Positions 18,029 to 27,359 are shown, counted from the first letter of the stretch. The stretch: 64,000 nt of DNA from Alphaproteobacteria bacterium (GCA_018823325.1 JAHJIJ010000018.1:1-64000), one strand, 5' to 3'. Notes: generated by a model from the sequence alone, not told the origin. Numbers and translations are program-made.

Positions 18029-18825
18029 ATGGCGGCATCCTTCGCGGAAGCGACCGACCCGTTCAGAGCCAGGGCCGGGGATGACGCGGCGGACGCCGGC
18101 ACGGCAAAGCCGTTCGACAGCCCTTTATCGGTGCCGCAGAGCCTGTCCCACACGCGGAAATAGAGGCCGTAATTGCACCGATATTGCTCATGATGTTTCT
18201 GATGATGGGACGCGGTGATCAGCCACTTGCCTGCCGGTCCATTGACCAGCCAGCGGGGGAACATCTCCCAGCCCATATGATTGGTGACGCCCATCACCGT
18301 CATGACGGTGAGCACCACGCCCAGCGCTGCGACATGGATGGGGATGAGGAAGACGAGCGCGGGGATGACGACGGCGCCGGTGATAGCTTCCCACGGATGG
18401 AAGCTCATCGCAGCCCAGGCCGTCGGGGGGCGGCTGGCATGATGGACGGCATGGGCGACGCGGAACAGCGCCGGGCGGTGCATCAGCCGGTGCGTCCAGT
18501 AAAACCATGTGTCGTGGGCCGCGAGGTAAAGCAGCACGGAGACGGGCAGATACCAGAGCGGCCAGGCGTCGAGGTCCGTGTAGATCTGCGTCCAGCCGTG
18601 GTTTTGCCATCCCCATGCGACGAGGCCGGCGGGCAGGCCGAAGATCAGCGCCGAGAGCAGCGACCAGCGAATCTCCCCACCGATCTGCCTGCGCATTCCG
18701 GCATACAGACCGGGCCGTGTCAGGCGCGTCGCGAGCGCAAATCCGCCACTGGAGAGCAGATAACGCACCGCGATGATGCCAGACATCGCCAGAACGGAAG
18801 CAAGGATCAGCATCGCAGGCTGCAT
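18025..18825 (-). CDS. Sterol desaturase / fatty acid hydroxylase family protein
   Basis: Integral membrane di-iron oxygenase of 266 aa. The three histidine clusters are HDTWFYWTHRLMH, HAVHH and HHQKHHEQYRCNYG, in the order of the fatty acid hydroxylase superfamily. Four or more hydrophobic helices are present. The start is uncertain: ATG 18825 gives MQPAMLILASVLAMSG, and the frame also holds an ATG at 18891; neither has a strong ribosome binding site. The substrate (sterol, hopanoid, carotenoid or lipid A acyl chain) cannot be decided here. Confidence 0.87.
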   Translation of the reverse strand: MQPAMLILASVLAMSGIIAVRYLLSSGGFALATRLTRPGLYAGMRRQIGGEIRWSLLSALIFGLPAGLVAWGWQNHGWTQIYTDLDAWPLWYLPVSVLLYLAAHDTWFYWTHRLMHRPALFRVAHAVHHASRPPTAWAAMSFHPWEAITGAVVIPALVFLIPIHVAALGVVLTVMTVMGVTNHMGWEMFPRWLVNGPAGKWLITASHHQKHHEQYRCNYGLYFRVWDRLCGTDKGLSNGFAVPASAASSPALALNGSVASAKDAAI

Positions 18826-19000
18826 CGGGCGGCTATAAGCGCCTGTGCTTGCAAGGGAAATGATATTCGCCGGATGGAAGTTCTCGATCATCGCGCATAT
18901 GAGCCATGTGAGTTCATTCAAAGTTACGGAATTACAGTGACTTGGATGAACCGCAGATAAACCGAAATGCACATGTAGGACAGATGCCGAGAAGCACCGG

Positions 19001-20077
19001 TCAGCCCTCCTCCGCCGGGAAGCTGTTGCGTGTGCGATTGGCGATGGCGACCAGCGAGAGCATCACCGGCACCTCGACCAGCACGCCGACCACCGTCGCG
19101 AGCGCGGCCCCGCTGCCCAGACCGAACAGCCCGATGGCGACGGCCACGGCCAGCTCAAAGAAATTGGACGTGCCGATGAGCGCACAAGGCGCAGCCACGG
19201 CATGGCGGACCTTCCACGCCCGCGCCCAGCCATAAGCGATGAGGAAAATGCCGTAGCTCTGGATGATGATCGGCACCGCGATCAGCGCAATGAGCAGCGG
19301 GCGGGCCACGATCGTCTCGGCCTGAAAGCCGAACAGCAACAGCACGGTCAACAGCAGTCCGATCACCGAAAGCGGCTTCATGCGCCCCGTGAAATCGGTC
19401 ACGGCACGCTCGTCTCCACCATGGGTAGCCAGCAGCCGGCTGCGCACCAGCGCACCCGCCGCCAGCGGCACGACGACATAGAGCGCAACAGAGAGCAGCA
19501 GCGTGGTCCACGGCACGGCAATGTCCGTCACCCCCAGCAGCAGGGCCACGATGGGCGCGAAGGCGACGATCATGATGAGATCGTTCGCGGCCACCTGAAC
19601 CAGCGTATAGGCCGGATCGCCCTTGGTCATTTGCGACCAGACGAACACCATCGCCGTGCAGGGCGCAGCGCCCAGCAGGATGAGCCCGGCAATATATTGC
19701 TGCGCATCCGCAGGCGCGATGAAATCGGCAAAGACGATTTCGAAGAACAGCACGCCCAGAGCGGCCATGGTGAAGGGCTTGATCAGCCAGTTGACCACCA
19801 AAGTGATGATGAGGCCTTTGGGTTTGTTGCCCACCTGCCGCACGGCGCCGAAATCGACCGCGACCATCATCGGGAAGATCATCGCCCAGATGAGGACCGC
19901 AACCACCAGATTGACCGAGGCATATTCGAGCGCGGCAAGCGATGCGAACAGGCCCGGCGCGACATTGCCGAGCGCTACGCCCGCCAGAATGGCCGCGCCA
20001 ACCCAGACGGAGAGCCATTTCTCGAACAGGCCGAGGCCTGCCGCACGCGCATCGATATCGCGGGTGGTCGCGCTCAT
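19001..20077 (-). CDS. acr3: Arsenite efflux transporter, ACR3 family
   Basis: Inner-membrane As(OH)3 exporter of 358 aa with about ten helices. [20 protein letters not shown] holds the conserved Cys of Acr3, and [14 protein letters not shown] and [18 protein letters not shown] are further family segments. It is the last gene of the arsenic operon. Its ATG overlaps the arsC stop by four bases. Confidence 0.95.
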   Translation of the reverse strand: MSATTRDIDARAAGLGLFEKWLSVWVGAAILAGVALGNVAPGLFASLAALEYASVNLVVAVLIWAMIFPMMVAVDFGAVRQVGNKPKGLIITLVVNWLIKPFTMAALGVLFFEIVFADFIAPADAQQYIAGLILLGAAPCTAMVFVWSQMTKGDPAYTLVQVAANDLIMIVAFAPIVALLLGVTDIAVPWTTLLLSVALYVVVPLAAGALVRSRLLATHGGDERAVTDFTGRMKPLSVIGLLLTVLLLFGFQAETIVARPLLIALIAVPIIIQSYGIFLIAYGWARAWKVRHAVAAPCALIGTSNFFELAVAVAIGLFGLGSGAALATVVGVLVEVPVMLSLVAIANRTRNSFPAEEG

Positions 20078-20574
20078 GCCTGATCCGCCTCGCGCCCGAT
20101 GGCCTGCAGCTTCTCGCGCAGGGCAAACTCTTCAAGGCTCGCCATCGGAAGTGCCAGCATCAGATCGATGCGCCGCTTGAGCATGCGGAAGGCATCGAGG
20201 AACGCTGCCGCCTTCTCCGCATCGCTGCCCTCGACGGCGGCCGGATCGGGAATGCCCCAGTGCGCGCTCGTCGGATGACCGGGCCAGACTGGGCAGGTCT
20301 CGGCCGCCGCGCTGTCGCAAACGGTGAAAATCAGATCGAACTCCGGGCCGTTCTCAAACTCGTTCCAGCTCTTGGAGCGATAGCCCTCGACGGGATAGCC
20401 GAGTGTCTCCAGCGTGTGGATGGCCCAGGGATTGACCTTGCCGGTGGGATTGCTGCCGGCGCTGTAAGCGCGGAACCGGCCCGCGCCATCACGATTGAGG
20501 ATCGCCTCGCCCAGAATCGAGCGGGCGGAATTTCCCGTGCAGAGGAACAGCACGTTGAGCACTTTGTCGGACAT
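20074..20574 (-). CDS. arsC: Arsenate reductase, low-MW phosphatase type
   Basis: Reduces arsenate to arsenite; 166 aa. The P-loop [11 protein letters not shown] (CX5R) lies at residues 9-19 with the nucleophilic Cys12. [14 protein letters not shown] provides the two relay cysteines of the thioredoxin-coupled class. [12 protein letters not shown] carries the acid Asp. It starts nine bases after arsI ends and overlaps acr3, so product and exporter are co-expressed. Confidence 0.95.
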   Translation of the reverse strand: MSDKVLNVLFLCTGNSARSILGEAILNRDGAGRFRAYSAGSNPTGKVNPWAIHTLETLGYPVEGYRSKSWNEFENGPEFDLIFTVCDSAAAETCPVWPGHPTSAHWGIPDPAAVEGSDAEKAAAFLDAFRMLKRRIDLMLALPMASLEEFALREKLQAIGREADQA

Positions 20575-20582
20575 GGCGGACC

Positions 20583-21053
20583 TCAGCAGCAGGCGGGTTT
20601 GGCAGGCGTCAGCTGCGGCGCGCAGCAAGCGCCGGAGGCAGCTTTCGGCGAGGCAAGCTGGCCCAGATCCGGGCTGCCGCCATAGACGGTGCTTTCGCCT
20701 TCGGTCAGGAAGGCTTCCCACACCACGCCGTCGGGATCGGCAATCCAGCTCTTTTCCGACTGCGCATAGCAGCAGGTCGTCTCGCCTTCCTCCAGCACGG
20801 GGCGGTCTGCGGCCTTGAGGCGATCATAGACCTCCGCCAGCTCCGCCTTGTCCTCGACCTGCAGGCCGATGTGCTCGATGCCCTTCTCGGCCCCATCGCG
20901 CATGGAGATCGCGAAGTTGATGCGCGGGTCTTCCAGCATCCACTTGGCGTAATCGGCCTTCATCACCGTCGGCTCGGCACCAAACAGGCTGGAATAGAAA
21001 GAGACGGATTTCTCGACGTCGGTCACGCCGACATGGACATGAAAACGCTTCAT
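20583..21053 (-). CDS. arsI: ArsI/CadI family VOC protein, likely C-As lyase
   Basis: Vicinal-oxygen-chelate protein of 156 aa. ArsI is an Fe(II) dioxygenase that cleaves the carbon-arsenic bond of trivalent organoarsenicals. The expected residues are present: His5, His61 and Glu113 as metal ligands and the Cys94-Cys95 pair (ETTCCYAQ) for arsenic binding. A Cys-rich tail follows (GACCAPQL and the final ACC). The start is ATG 21053, overlapping the arsR stop. CadI/ArsI paralogues without lyase activity exist, but the Cys pair and operon favour ArsI. Confidence 0.85.
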   Translation of the reverse strand: MKRFHVHVGVTDVEKSVSFYSSLFGAEPTVMKADYAKWMLEDPRINFAISMRDGAEKGIEHIGLQVEDKAELAEVYDRLKAADRPVLEEGETTCCYAQSEKSWIADPDGVVWEAFLTEGESTVYGGSPDLGQLASPKAASGACCAPQLTPAKPACC

Positions 21054-21406
21054 GAGTTGGCCTTTCTTGCGGGATCTGGTCTGGCAGGATCGGGTTGGCA
21101 GGCGCCGGCATCGCCACAGGGCACGCCGCCGCAGCAATTTTCGGTGAGATAACCCATCAGGCCATTCATCGCGGCATAGTCCGCCGAATAGATGATCGAG
21201 CGGCTTTCCCGCCGCTGCGTCACCAGCCCGGCATTGGCAAGCTGGGTGAGATGGAAGCTCATCGAGGATGGCGGCACGCCGATCCGCTCCGCCAGCACAC
21301 CGGCGGCAAGGCCCTCCGCGCCCGCCTGCACCAGCAGCCGGAACACGGCGAGGCGGTGTTCCTGCGCAAGCGCGGCCAGCGCACGAATGACATGATCGGC
21401 TTCCAT
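21050..21406 (-). CDS. arsR: ArsR family transcriptional repressor
   Basis: Winged-helix metalloregulator of 118 aa that should repress this operon until As(III) binds. The DNA-recognition helix is GVPPSSMSFHLTQLANAGLV, and the wing is VTQRRESRSIIYSAD. There is no N-terminal CxC box; instead a C-terminal cluster (NCCGGVPCGDAGAC) should bind arsenite, as in the ArsR subtype with ligands near the C-terminus. The ATG lies 15 bases from an operator palindrome. First gene of arsR-arsI-arsC-acr3. Confidence 0.94.
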   Translation of the reverse strand: MEADHVIRALAALAQEHRLAVFRLLVQAGAEGLAAGVLAERIGVPPSSMSFHLTQLANAGLVTQRRESRSIIYSADYAAMNGLMGYLTENCCGGVPCGDAGACQPDPARPDPARKANS

Positions 21407-21420
21407 CAAATACTCCAATG

Positions 21421-21446
21421 ATTCGATAAATATCGAAATATCGAAT
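21421..21446. promoter_or_regulatory. ArsR operator palindrome
   Basis: Perfect 8-bp arms ATTCGATA (21421-21428) and TATCGAAT (21439-21446) flank a 10-nt centre that repeats ATATCGA. The AT-rich palindrome stands out in GC-rich DNA, resembles known ArsR operators, and sits just upstream of arsR. Confidence 0.8.
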
Positions 21447-21620
21447 TGCGCGCGGCGGGGCAAGCGTCCTTTGCGACGATCGGAAGCGATTTCCGGCTTG
21501 CTGCTTTTCATCATGATCGTTAGCCAATGCCGATCGCCCTGTATCGCGGTGCCCTCGCTCTCCATGGCTGGGCCGGTCAAAGAAGGCGCACGATTGCGGT
21601 TTCACGCTGGCAGGGAACGA

Positions 21621-22625
21621 ATGCACAGGATCATTGATTTCGGCGCGGCTTTCAGGCGGAACCCCTGGCTGGGCTATGCTCTGTCCCTCTCCGCCTTCGC
21701 AGCCGCCCTGATGCTGCGGCTGCAGATAGACGACACGCTGCCGCCCGGCTTCCCCTATCTCACTTTCTTTCCGGCGGTCATCGTCACGACCTTCCTGGCG
21801 GGGCTGCGGCCGGGGCTGCTCTGCGCCGCGCTTTCCGGCCTTGCCTCCTGGTATTTCTTCATCGCGCCGTTCTACAGCTTTGGGCTGGACGCACCCTCGG
21901 CGCTGGCGCTCGCCTTCTATGTCTTCATTGTCGGCGTCGACATGGCGCTGATCCATTTCATGCATGTAGCGGCGCTCCGCCTGCGCGCCGAACAGGACGT
22001 GACAGCTGGCCTTTATGCCCAGCAGCGCGTGATGTTTCAGGAATTGCAGCATCGCGTGGCCAACAACATGGCCTTCGTCGCCTCGCTCCTGCACTTGCAA
22101 AAGCGCCGGGTGAAGGCAGACCCGGAGAGCGCCAGCGTCGCGCTGGATGAGGCACAACGGCGCATCGAGATCATGTCGCGCGTGCATCGCAGGCTCTATG
22201 ATCCGACATCGGCGGACCGGCATGTCGGCCAATATTTTCAGGATCTGTGCAGCGATCTCATCGAAGCGACGGGATCATCGAACATCGTCTGCCTCGTCGA
22301 CATGCAGGCGATCCGGCTGGACATCGACAGGCTGATGACGCTTTCCCTGCTTGTCACCGAACTGGTCACGAACAGCCTGAAGCACGCCTTCGATGCTGGC
22401 GGCGGCGGGACGATCACGCTGACGCTGGACCGGCTGGATGCCGACAGCCTGGCCCTGACCGTGAGCGACAATGGGCGCGGCATGCCGGCAGATTTCGAGC
22501 CTGCAAAAACGAAGGGCCTCGGCACGCGCATCGCACAGGGGCTGGCGGGCCAGCTTGGCGGCGCCATCGAAATGCTGGCACGACCGGCGCAGGGCACCGG
22601 AACGCGAGTGGTGTTTCAGGGCTGA
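21621..22625 (+). CDS. Membrane sensor histidine kinase (DUF4118 + HisKA_2)
   Basis: Protein of 334 aa from ATG 21621 with AGGGA five bases upstream; the frame extends upstream without support. The N-terminal four helices (WLGYALSLSAFAAALMLRL, FFPAVIVTTFLAGLRPGLLC and others) match the KdpD-like DUF4118 sensor. The phosphoacceptor region is FQELQHRVANNMAFVASLLH (HisKA_2). The ATPase domain has TELVTNSLKHAF (N box), SDNGRGMP (G1) and GLGTRIAQGLAGQLGG (G2). No response regulator is adjacent. It diverges from arsR across the operator region. Confidence 0.9.
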   Translation: MHRIIDFGAAFRRNPWLGYALSLSAFAAALMLRLQIDDTLPPGFPYLTFFPAVIVTTFLAGLRPGLLCAALSGLASWYFFIAPFYSFGLDAPSALALAFYVFIVGVDMALIHFMHVAALRLRAEQDVTAGLYAQQRVMFQELQHRVANNMAFVASLLHLQKRRVKADPESASVALDEAQRRIEIMSRVHRRLYDPTSADRHVGQYFQDLCSDLIEATGSSNIVCLVDMQAIRLDIDRLMTLSLLVTELVTNSLKHAFDAGGGGTITLTLDRLDADSLALTVSDNGRGMPADFEPAKTKGLGTRIAQGLAGQLGGAIEMLARPAQGTGTRVVFQG

Positions 22626-22741
22626 CGAGCGGCATGCGCCGCCGTTCGCACGGTGCCCGCCAATGTCCCTCCCTTTTGGGCATGACGTCCACGCACGCTG
22701 GCCGATAGCCAAGCGCCTCTGCCTCGGCTAGGGCTGCGGGC

Positions 22742-23905
22742 ATGACGGGCGCGCGACCTATCGATCTGGCCATTGTCGGCGGCGGCCTTGCCGGCAGCCT
22801 CATCGCGCTGGCCGTGCGCGCGCGGCGGCCGGAACTGCGCGTCGTGGTGATCGAGGAAGCCGGGCGTGCGGGCGGCAATCAGCTGTGGTCCTGCTTTGCC
22901 GAGGATGTGGCGCAAGACGATCGCTGGCTGATCGAGCCGCTGATCGTGCATGGCTGGGGCGGCTACGGCGTGCGTTTTCCCGGGCACGAGCGGCGGCTGG
23001 CGAGCGGCTATGCCACACTCACCAGCGAGCGGCTGGGCATGCGCCTGCACCGCGCCATGCCGGAGGGCGACCTGCTGTTCGACCGGGCCGCGACCGCGCT
23101 TGCGCCCAACAGCGTTACGCTGGCCGACGGGCGCGTGATCGAGGCGCGGGGCGTCATCGATGCGCGCGGCGCGGGCGACATGAGCGCGCTGGAGCTGGGC
23201 TATCAGAAATTCGTCGGCGCAAGCTGGGTCTGCGATGCGCCGCATGGGCTGGGCGAGCCGATCATCATGGACGCAACCGTGGATCAGCAGGACGGCTATC
23301 GCTTCGTCTACACCCTGCCGCTCTCGCCGACCGAGCTGTTCATCGAGGACACTTATTATGCGGACGGGCCAGCGCTGGATCAGACGGCGCTGGGCGCACG
23401 GATCGCCGCTTATGCGCAAGCGCAGGGCTGGGCGGGCGAAGCGCAGGGCCATAGCGAGACAGGCGTGCTGCCAGTGTGCATGGGCGGCGACTTCGCGCGG
23501 CTGTGGGAGACCCACGCCGCCGGCGTCGCCAAGGCGGGGCTGCGCGGCGGCTTCTTCCATGCGCTCACCGGCTACTCGCTGCCCGATGCGGTGCGCAATG
23601 CGCTCGCCATTGCGGCGATGGACGATCTCTCCGGCCCGGCGCTGCACGCAGCGATGCGCGCACGCGGCGCCGCGCACTGGCGTGGGCAGGCCTATTATCG
23701 GATGCTCGCCACCTTGCTCTTCCGCGCGGCCGAGCCGCAGGAACGCTGGCGGGTGATGGCGCGCTTCTATCGCCTTGACCCCGCCCTCATCGCCCGCTTT
23801 TATGCCGGGCAGACGACCTTTTTCGACAAGCTGCGCATTCTGACCGGCAAGCCTCCCGTGCCCGTCAGCCGAGCCATTTCAGCCCTTGGAGCGACACGCG
23901 GATGA
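22742..23905 (+). CDS. crtY: Lycopene beta-cyclase
   Basis: FAD-dependent cyclase converting lycopene to beta-carotene; 387 aa, the usual length. The N-terminal dinucleotide-binding motif AIVGGGLAGSLIAL is followed by GRAGGNQLWSCF. Further CrtY features are VIDARGAGD, QKFVGASWVCD, MDATVDQQDGYRFVY and GVLPVCMGGDF. It overlaps crtI by four bases (ATGA). First gene of the carotenoid operon. Confidence 0.95.
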   Translation: MTGARPIDLAIVGGGLAGSLIALAVRARRPELRVVVIEEAGRAGGNQLWSCFAEDVAQDDRWLIEPLIVHGWGGYGVRFPGHERRLASGYATLTSERLGMRLHRAMPEGDLLFDRAATALAPNSVTLADGRVIEARGVIDARGAGDMSALELGYQKFVGASWVCDAPHGLGEPIIMDATVDQQDGYRFVYTLPLSPTELFIEDTYYADGPALDQTALGARIAAYAQAQGWAGEAQGHSETGVLPVCMGGDFARLWETHAAGVAKAGLRGGFFHALTGYSLPDAVRNALAIAAMDDLSGPALHAAMRARGAAHWRGQAYYRMLATLLFRAAEPQERWRVMARFYRLDPALIARFYAGQTTFFDKLRILTGKPPVPVSRAISALGATRG

Positions 23906-25380
23906 AGACAGCCATCGTCATTGGCGCCGGTTTTGCGGGCCTTGCGCTCGGCCTGCGCCTGCAATCGGCGGGCATCGCCACCACCATCGTGGAAGGGCGC
24001 GATCTGCCCGGCGGGCGGGCCTATATGTGGCAGAAGGAGGGCTTCACCTTCGATGCCGGGCCGACCGTCATCACCGACCCCGATTGCCTCGCCCAGCTCT
24101 GGCGCCTGACCGGGCACGACATGGCGCAGGACGTGACGCTGCTGCCGGTCAGCCCTTTCTACCGGCTGCACTGGCAGGACGGCACGACCTTCGACTATGG
24201 CAATGACGATGCCGCGCTCCACCGCGAGATCGCCAAGCTCGATCCTGCCGACATCGCCGGCTACCAGCGCTTCCTCGCCTATAGCGCGGACGTCTATCGG
24301 GAGGGCTATGAGAAGCTCGGGCATGTTGCCTTCCTCGACTTCAAGTCGATGCTGAAGGCCGCGCCCGATCTCGTCCAGCATCAGGCCTGGCGCTCGGTCT
24401 ATTCCATGGTCTCCAGCTTCGTGAAGAACGAGAAGCTGCGGCAGGCGCTGAGCTTCCACACGCTGCTCGTCGGCGGCAACCCGATGACCACCAGCGCCAT
24501 CTATGCGCTCATCCACAAGCTGGAGAAGCAGCATGGCGTGTGGTTCGCCAAAGGCGGCACCAACGCGCTGGTGCGCGGCATGGTCACCCATTTCGAGCGG
24601 CTGGGCGGCAGATTGATTCTTGGCGATCCCGTCGCGAAGATCGAGACGGTGGGCGACCGCGCGACCGGCGTGGTGACGCGCTCTGGCCTGCGGATCGACG
24701 CTGATGCGGTGGCCAGCAATGCCGACATCATGCACAGCTATGCCGACCTGCTGGCCGATCATCCGCGCGGGGAGCGGCAAGGCGCCAAGCTGTTCCGCAA
24801 GCGCTGGAGCCCCAGCCTGTTTGTCGTGCATTTCGGCATCGAGGGGACATGGCCGGGCATCCCGCACCACATGATCCTCTTCGGCCCGCGCTACAAAGAG
24901 CTGCTGACCGACATCTTCGATCATGGCGTGCTCTCGCAGGATTTCTCGCTTTACCTGCACCACCCGACGGTGACCGATCCCGACATGGCGCCGCCCGGCC
25001 ACTCGACCTTCTATGCGCTTGCCCCCGTGCCGCATCAGGGCAAGCTGCCGGTGGACTGGAACGAAGTGGGGCCGATCCTCACCGACCGGATTCTGGACGA
25101 GATCGAGCGCCGGCTGATCCCGGACATCCGCTTGCGCATCAAGGTGCAGTTCTCCTATGCCCCGAGCGATTTCACCCGCGATCTGAACGCGCATCTCGGC
25201 AGCGCTTTCAGCCTGGAGCCACTGCTCACGCAGAGCGCCTGGTTCCGCACCCACAATCGCGATGATGTGATCAATAACCTCTATTTCGTCGGCGCCGGCA
25301 CGCATCCGGGCGCCGGCATTCCCGGCGTCGTCGGCTCGGCACGGGCGACGGCGGCATTGATGCTCAAGGACCTCGCATGA
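23902..25380 (+). CDS. crtI: Phytoene desaturase
   Basis: FAD-dependent desaturase/isomerase that turns phytoene into lycopene at the membrane; 492 aa. The N-terminal motif is AIVIGAGFAGLALGLRL with GRDLPGGRAYMWQKEGFTFD. The bacterial desaturase signature lies near the C-terminus (FVGAGTHPGAGIPGVVGSAR). It is coupled to crtY at the start and to the LOG gene at the end through ATGA overlaps. Confidence 0.97.
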   Translation: MKTAIVIGAGFAGLALGLRLQSAGIATTIVEGRDLPGGRAYMWQKEGFTFDAGPTVITDPDCLAQLWRLTGHDMAQDVTLLPVSPFYRLHWQDGTTFDYGNDDAALHREIAKLDPADIAGYQRFLAYSADVYREGYEKLGHVAFLDFKSMLKAAPDLVQHQAWRSVYSMVSSFVKNEKLRQALSFHTLLVGGNPMTTSAIYALIHKLEKQHGVWFAKGGTNALVRGMVTHFERLGGRLILGDPVAKIETVGDRATGVVTRSGLRIDADAVASNADIMHSYADLLADHPRGERQGAKLFRKRWSPSLFVVHFGIEGTWPGIPHHMILFGPRYKELLTDIFDHGVLSQDFSLYLHHPTVTDPDMAPPGHSTFYALAPVPHQGKLPVDWNEVGPILTDRILDEIERRLIPDIRLRIKVQFSYAPSDFTRDLNAHLGSAFSLEPLLTQSAWFRTHNRDDVINNLYFVGAGTHPGAGIPGVVGSARATAALMLKDLA

Positions 25381-25967
25381 CATCGTTCAACCGGCTGGCC
25401 GTCTATTGCGGCTCGGCTACCCCGCCCGACCCCATCTACATGGAGACGGCGCGCGCCGTCGGCACCGGGCTGGCCCGGCGCGGCATCGGCGTGGTCTATG
25501 GCGGCGGCAAGGTGGGGCTGATGGGGGCGATTGCGGACGCGGCGCTGGCTGCAGGCGGGGAAGTCATCGGCGTGATCCCCGAGGCGCTGGTCAATGCCGA
25601 GGTCGCCCATCGCGGACTCACCGAACTGCACGTCGTGCCGGACATGCACAGCCGCAAGGCGCTGTTCACCACGCTTTCCGATGGCTTCGTCACCCTGCCG
25701 GGCGGCGTCGGCACGATGGACGAGCTGTGGGAAGCGGTCAGCTGGGCGCAGCTTGGCTATCATGACAAGCCGGTCGGCCTGCTCAATGCCGGCGGATTCT
25801 ACGATCAGCTCATCGGCTTCAATCGCCAGATGATCGAGACCGGCTTCATCCGCGCGCCCCACGCCCACATCCTCATTGCCCGCGAGACGCTCGACGATCT
25901 GCTCGACGCCATGGCCGCCTACACCCCGCACGAGACGATCTTCGCGATGAAGATCGACCGGCTTTGA
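25377..25967 (+). CDS. LOG family protein (TIGR00730)
   Basis: Protein of 196 aa in the family of cytokinin riboside 5'-monophosphate phosphoribohydrolases, often mislabelled lysine decarboxylase. GGGKVGLMGAIAD and PGGVGTMDELWE (PGGxGTxxE) form the nucleotide-binding active site. VYCGSA is at the N-terminus. It overlaps crtI by four bases and lies upstream of crtB, so it is inside the carotenoid operon. No carotenoid role is known for the family; the link may be transcriptional only. Confidence 0.92.
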   Translation: MTSFNRLAVYCGSATPPDPIYMETARAVGTGLARRGIGVVYGGGKVGLMGAIADAALAAGGEVIGVIPEALVNAEVAHRGLTELHVVPDMHSRKALFTTLSDGFVTLPGGVGTMDELWEAVSWAQLGYHDKPVGLLNAGGFYDQLIGFNRQMIETGFIRAPHAHILIARETLDDLLDAMAAYTPHETIFAMKIDRL

Positions 25968-25995
25968 GGGACGAACCGTCGCTCCCACCGCGTAA

Positions 25996-26079
25996 CCCTG
26001 AACTTGTTTCAGGGTCCATCGTGCGATCAGGCTCGGGTCTTTCGGGCACGATGGATGCTGAAACAAGTTCAGCATGACG
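25996..26079. repeat. Intergenic doublet inverted repeat upstream of crtB
   Basis: The left arm (25996-26024) contains CCTGAACTTGTTTCAGG followed by GTCCATCGTGC. The right arm (26046-26079) is its inverted counterpart, GCACGATGGATGCTGAAACA and onward. Inner half-palindromes allow stem-loops. The element lies between the LOG gene and crtB and ends 11 bases before the crtB ATG, so it could modulate crtB expression. Confidence 0.8.
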
Positions 26080-26090
26080 TGGGATTGACG

Positions 26091-27032
26091 ATGACCACCC
26101 AACGCCCCGCCCTTGTCGGCCATGCGCAGGAGAGCATCGCGCGCGGATCGAAGAGCTTCCGCACCGCCTCGCGGCTGTTCGACCGGGAGACGCGGGAGCG
26201 GGCGTGGTTGCTTTATGGCTGGTGCCGGGCCTGCGACGACATTGCCGACGGGCAGGATCACGGCGGGACCATGCAGGCGACCGGCGATCCCATGGCGCGG
26301 CTGGCGGACCTTCGCGCCCGGACCGAGCGGGCGCTGGCGGGCGACGCAGGGCTGGACGATCCCGCCTTTGCCGGTGGCGCGCTGGTGGCGGCGGAATGCG
26401 CCATTCCCCGGCGCTACATGGACGATCTGATCGAGGGCTTCGCGCTTGATGCGCAGGGCTGGCGGCCGCAGAGCGAAGATGATCTGCTGCGTTATTGCTA
26501 TCATGTCGCCGGCGCGGTCGGCTGCATGATGGCCATCGTCATGGGCGTCGCGCCCGATGACGAGGCAACGCTCGACCGCGCTTGCGACCTCGGCCTCGCT
26601 TTCCAGCTCGCCAATATCTCCCGCGATGTGGCGGAAGATGCAGCGGGCGGGCGCTGCTATCTGCCGCAGCAATGGCTGGCGCAGGCGGGAATCGATCCTG
26701 ACAACCCGATGGCCACCGAACATCGCCCGGCACTCGCCGCCATCACCGGGCGCGTCGCGACCATGGCGGCGCGTTATGAGGACAGCGCCCGGCGCGGGAC
26801 GCCCGCCTTGCCTTTCCGCTCGGCCTGGGCCGTGCTGGCGGCGGCGGGCATCTATGGCGGCATTGCGCGCCATGTCGCGGCCGATCCGCAAGCCGCGCTG
26901 GAGCACCGCGTGTTCACCAGCAAGGCGGAAAAGCTCGGCTGGTTGATGCGGGCAGGAACGCAGGCCCGGCGGCGCGCGACCCTCTACCCGCCCTCGCCCC
27001 GCGATACCGCGCTCTGGAAGCGGCCACGCTAA
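26091..27032 (+). CDS. crtB: Phytoene synthase
   Basis: Condenses two geranylgeranyl diphosphates to phytoene; 313 aa. RGSKSFRTASRLF lies at the N-terminus. The first Asp-rich motif is CDDIADGQD and the second is LANISRDVAEDAAGGRCYLP, as in squalene/phytoene synthases. The start is ATG 26091; the open frame runs into the upstream repeat, which I exclude. It completes the crtY-crtI-crtB set for beta-carotene from GGPP. Genes for further hydroxylation are not in this window. Confidence 0.95.
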   Translation: MTTQRPALVGHAQESIARGSKSFRTASRLFDRETRERAWLLYGWCRACDDIADGQDHGGTMQATGDPMARLADLRARTERALAGDAGLDDPAFAGGALVAAECAIPRRYMDDLIEGFALDAQGWRPQSEDDLLRYCYHVAGAVGCMMAIVMGVAPDDEATLDRACDLGLAFQLANISRDVAEDAAGGRCYLPQQWLAQAGIDPDNPMATEHRPALAAITGRVATMAARYEDSARRGTPALPFRSAWAVLAAAGIYGGIARHVAADPQAALEHRVFTSKAEKLGWLMRAGTQARRRATLYPPSPRDTALWKRPR

Positions 27033-27113
27033 GCGCGGCTGCCGCGCCGATCTTGATCGGGATCAATTCCGCCGCGCGTCATTTCTGCTGAGGCGGCAAG
27101 CGGGAGGACCCGC

Positions 27114-27284
27114 ATGATTCCGACACGCTACACTTATTACCGCAACCGCGCCCGCGAGCACCGCCGCCTCGCCCAGACGGCCATCGCGCCCGAGCAGCGC
27201 TCCATGCATGACCGGCTAGTCGAAGCCTATACCGATCTCGCCCGGCAATCGCGGTTGCGGCAGGTCGTGAGGCTCAAAGCATAA
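27114..27284 (+). CDS. Small hypothetical protein, 56 aa
   Basis: An ATG at 27114 preceded by GGGAGGACC opens a 56-residue frame ending at TAA 27282-27284. It is basic and helical (MIPTRYTYYRNRAREHRRL; the tail ends RLRQVVRLKA), with no signal or membrane segment. The strong ribosome binding site supports expression. Function unknown. Confidence 0.6.
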   Translation: MIPTRYTYYRNRAREHRRLAQTAIAPEQRSMHDRLVEAYTDLARQSRLRQVVRLKA

Positions 27285-27359
27285 GGCCACTGCCCGCCTT
27301 CGCCTGCGCTGGGGCAACATTTGCCCGATATGAGGCGTTACCCCTGCAGGCAGGGTATA

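Noticed and set aside
20583..22232. A single long protein reaching upstream of the ArsI start
   Set aside because: The upstream part runs antisense to the histidine kinase and lacks motifs; ATG 21053 overlapping the arsR stop is the natural start.
25377..25967. Lysine decarboxylase annotation for the LOG gene
   Set aside because: The PGGxGTxxE motif belongs to LOG phosphoribohydrolases; the decarboxylase name is a historical error.
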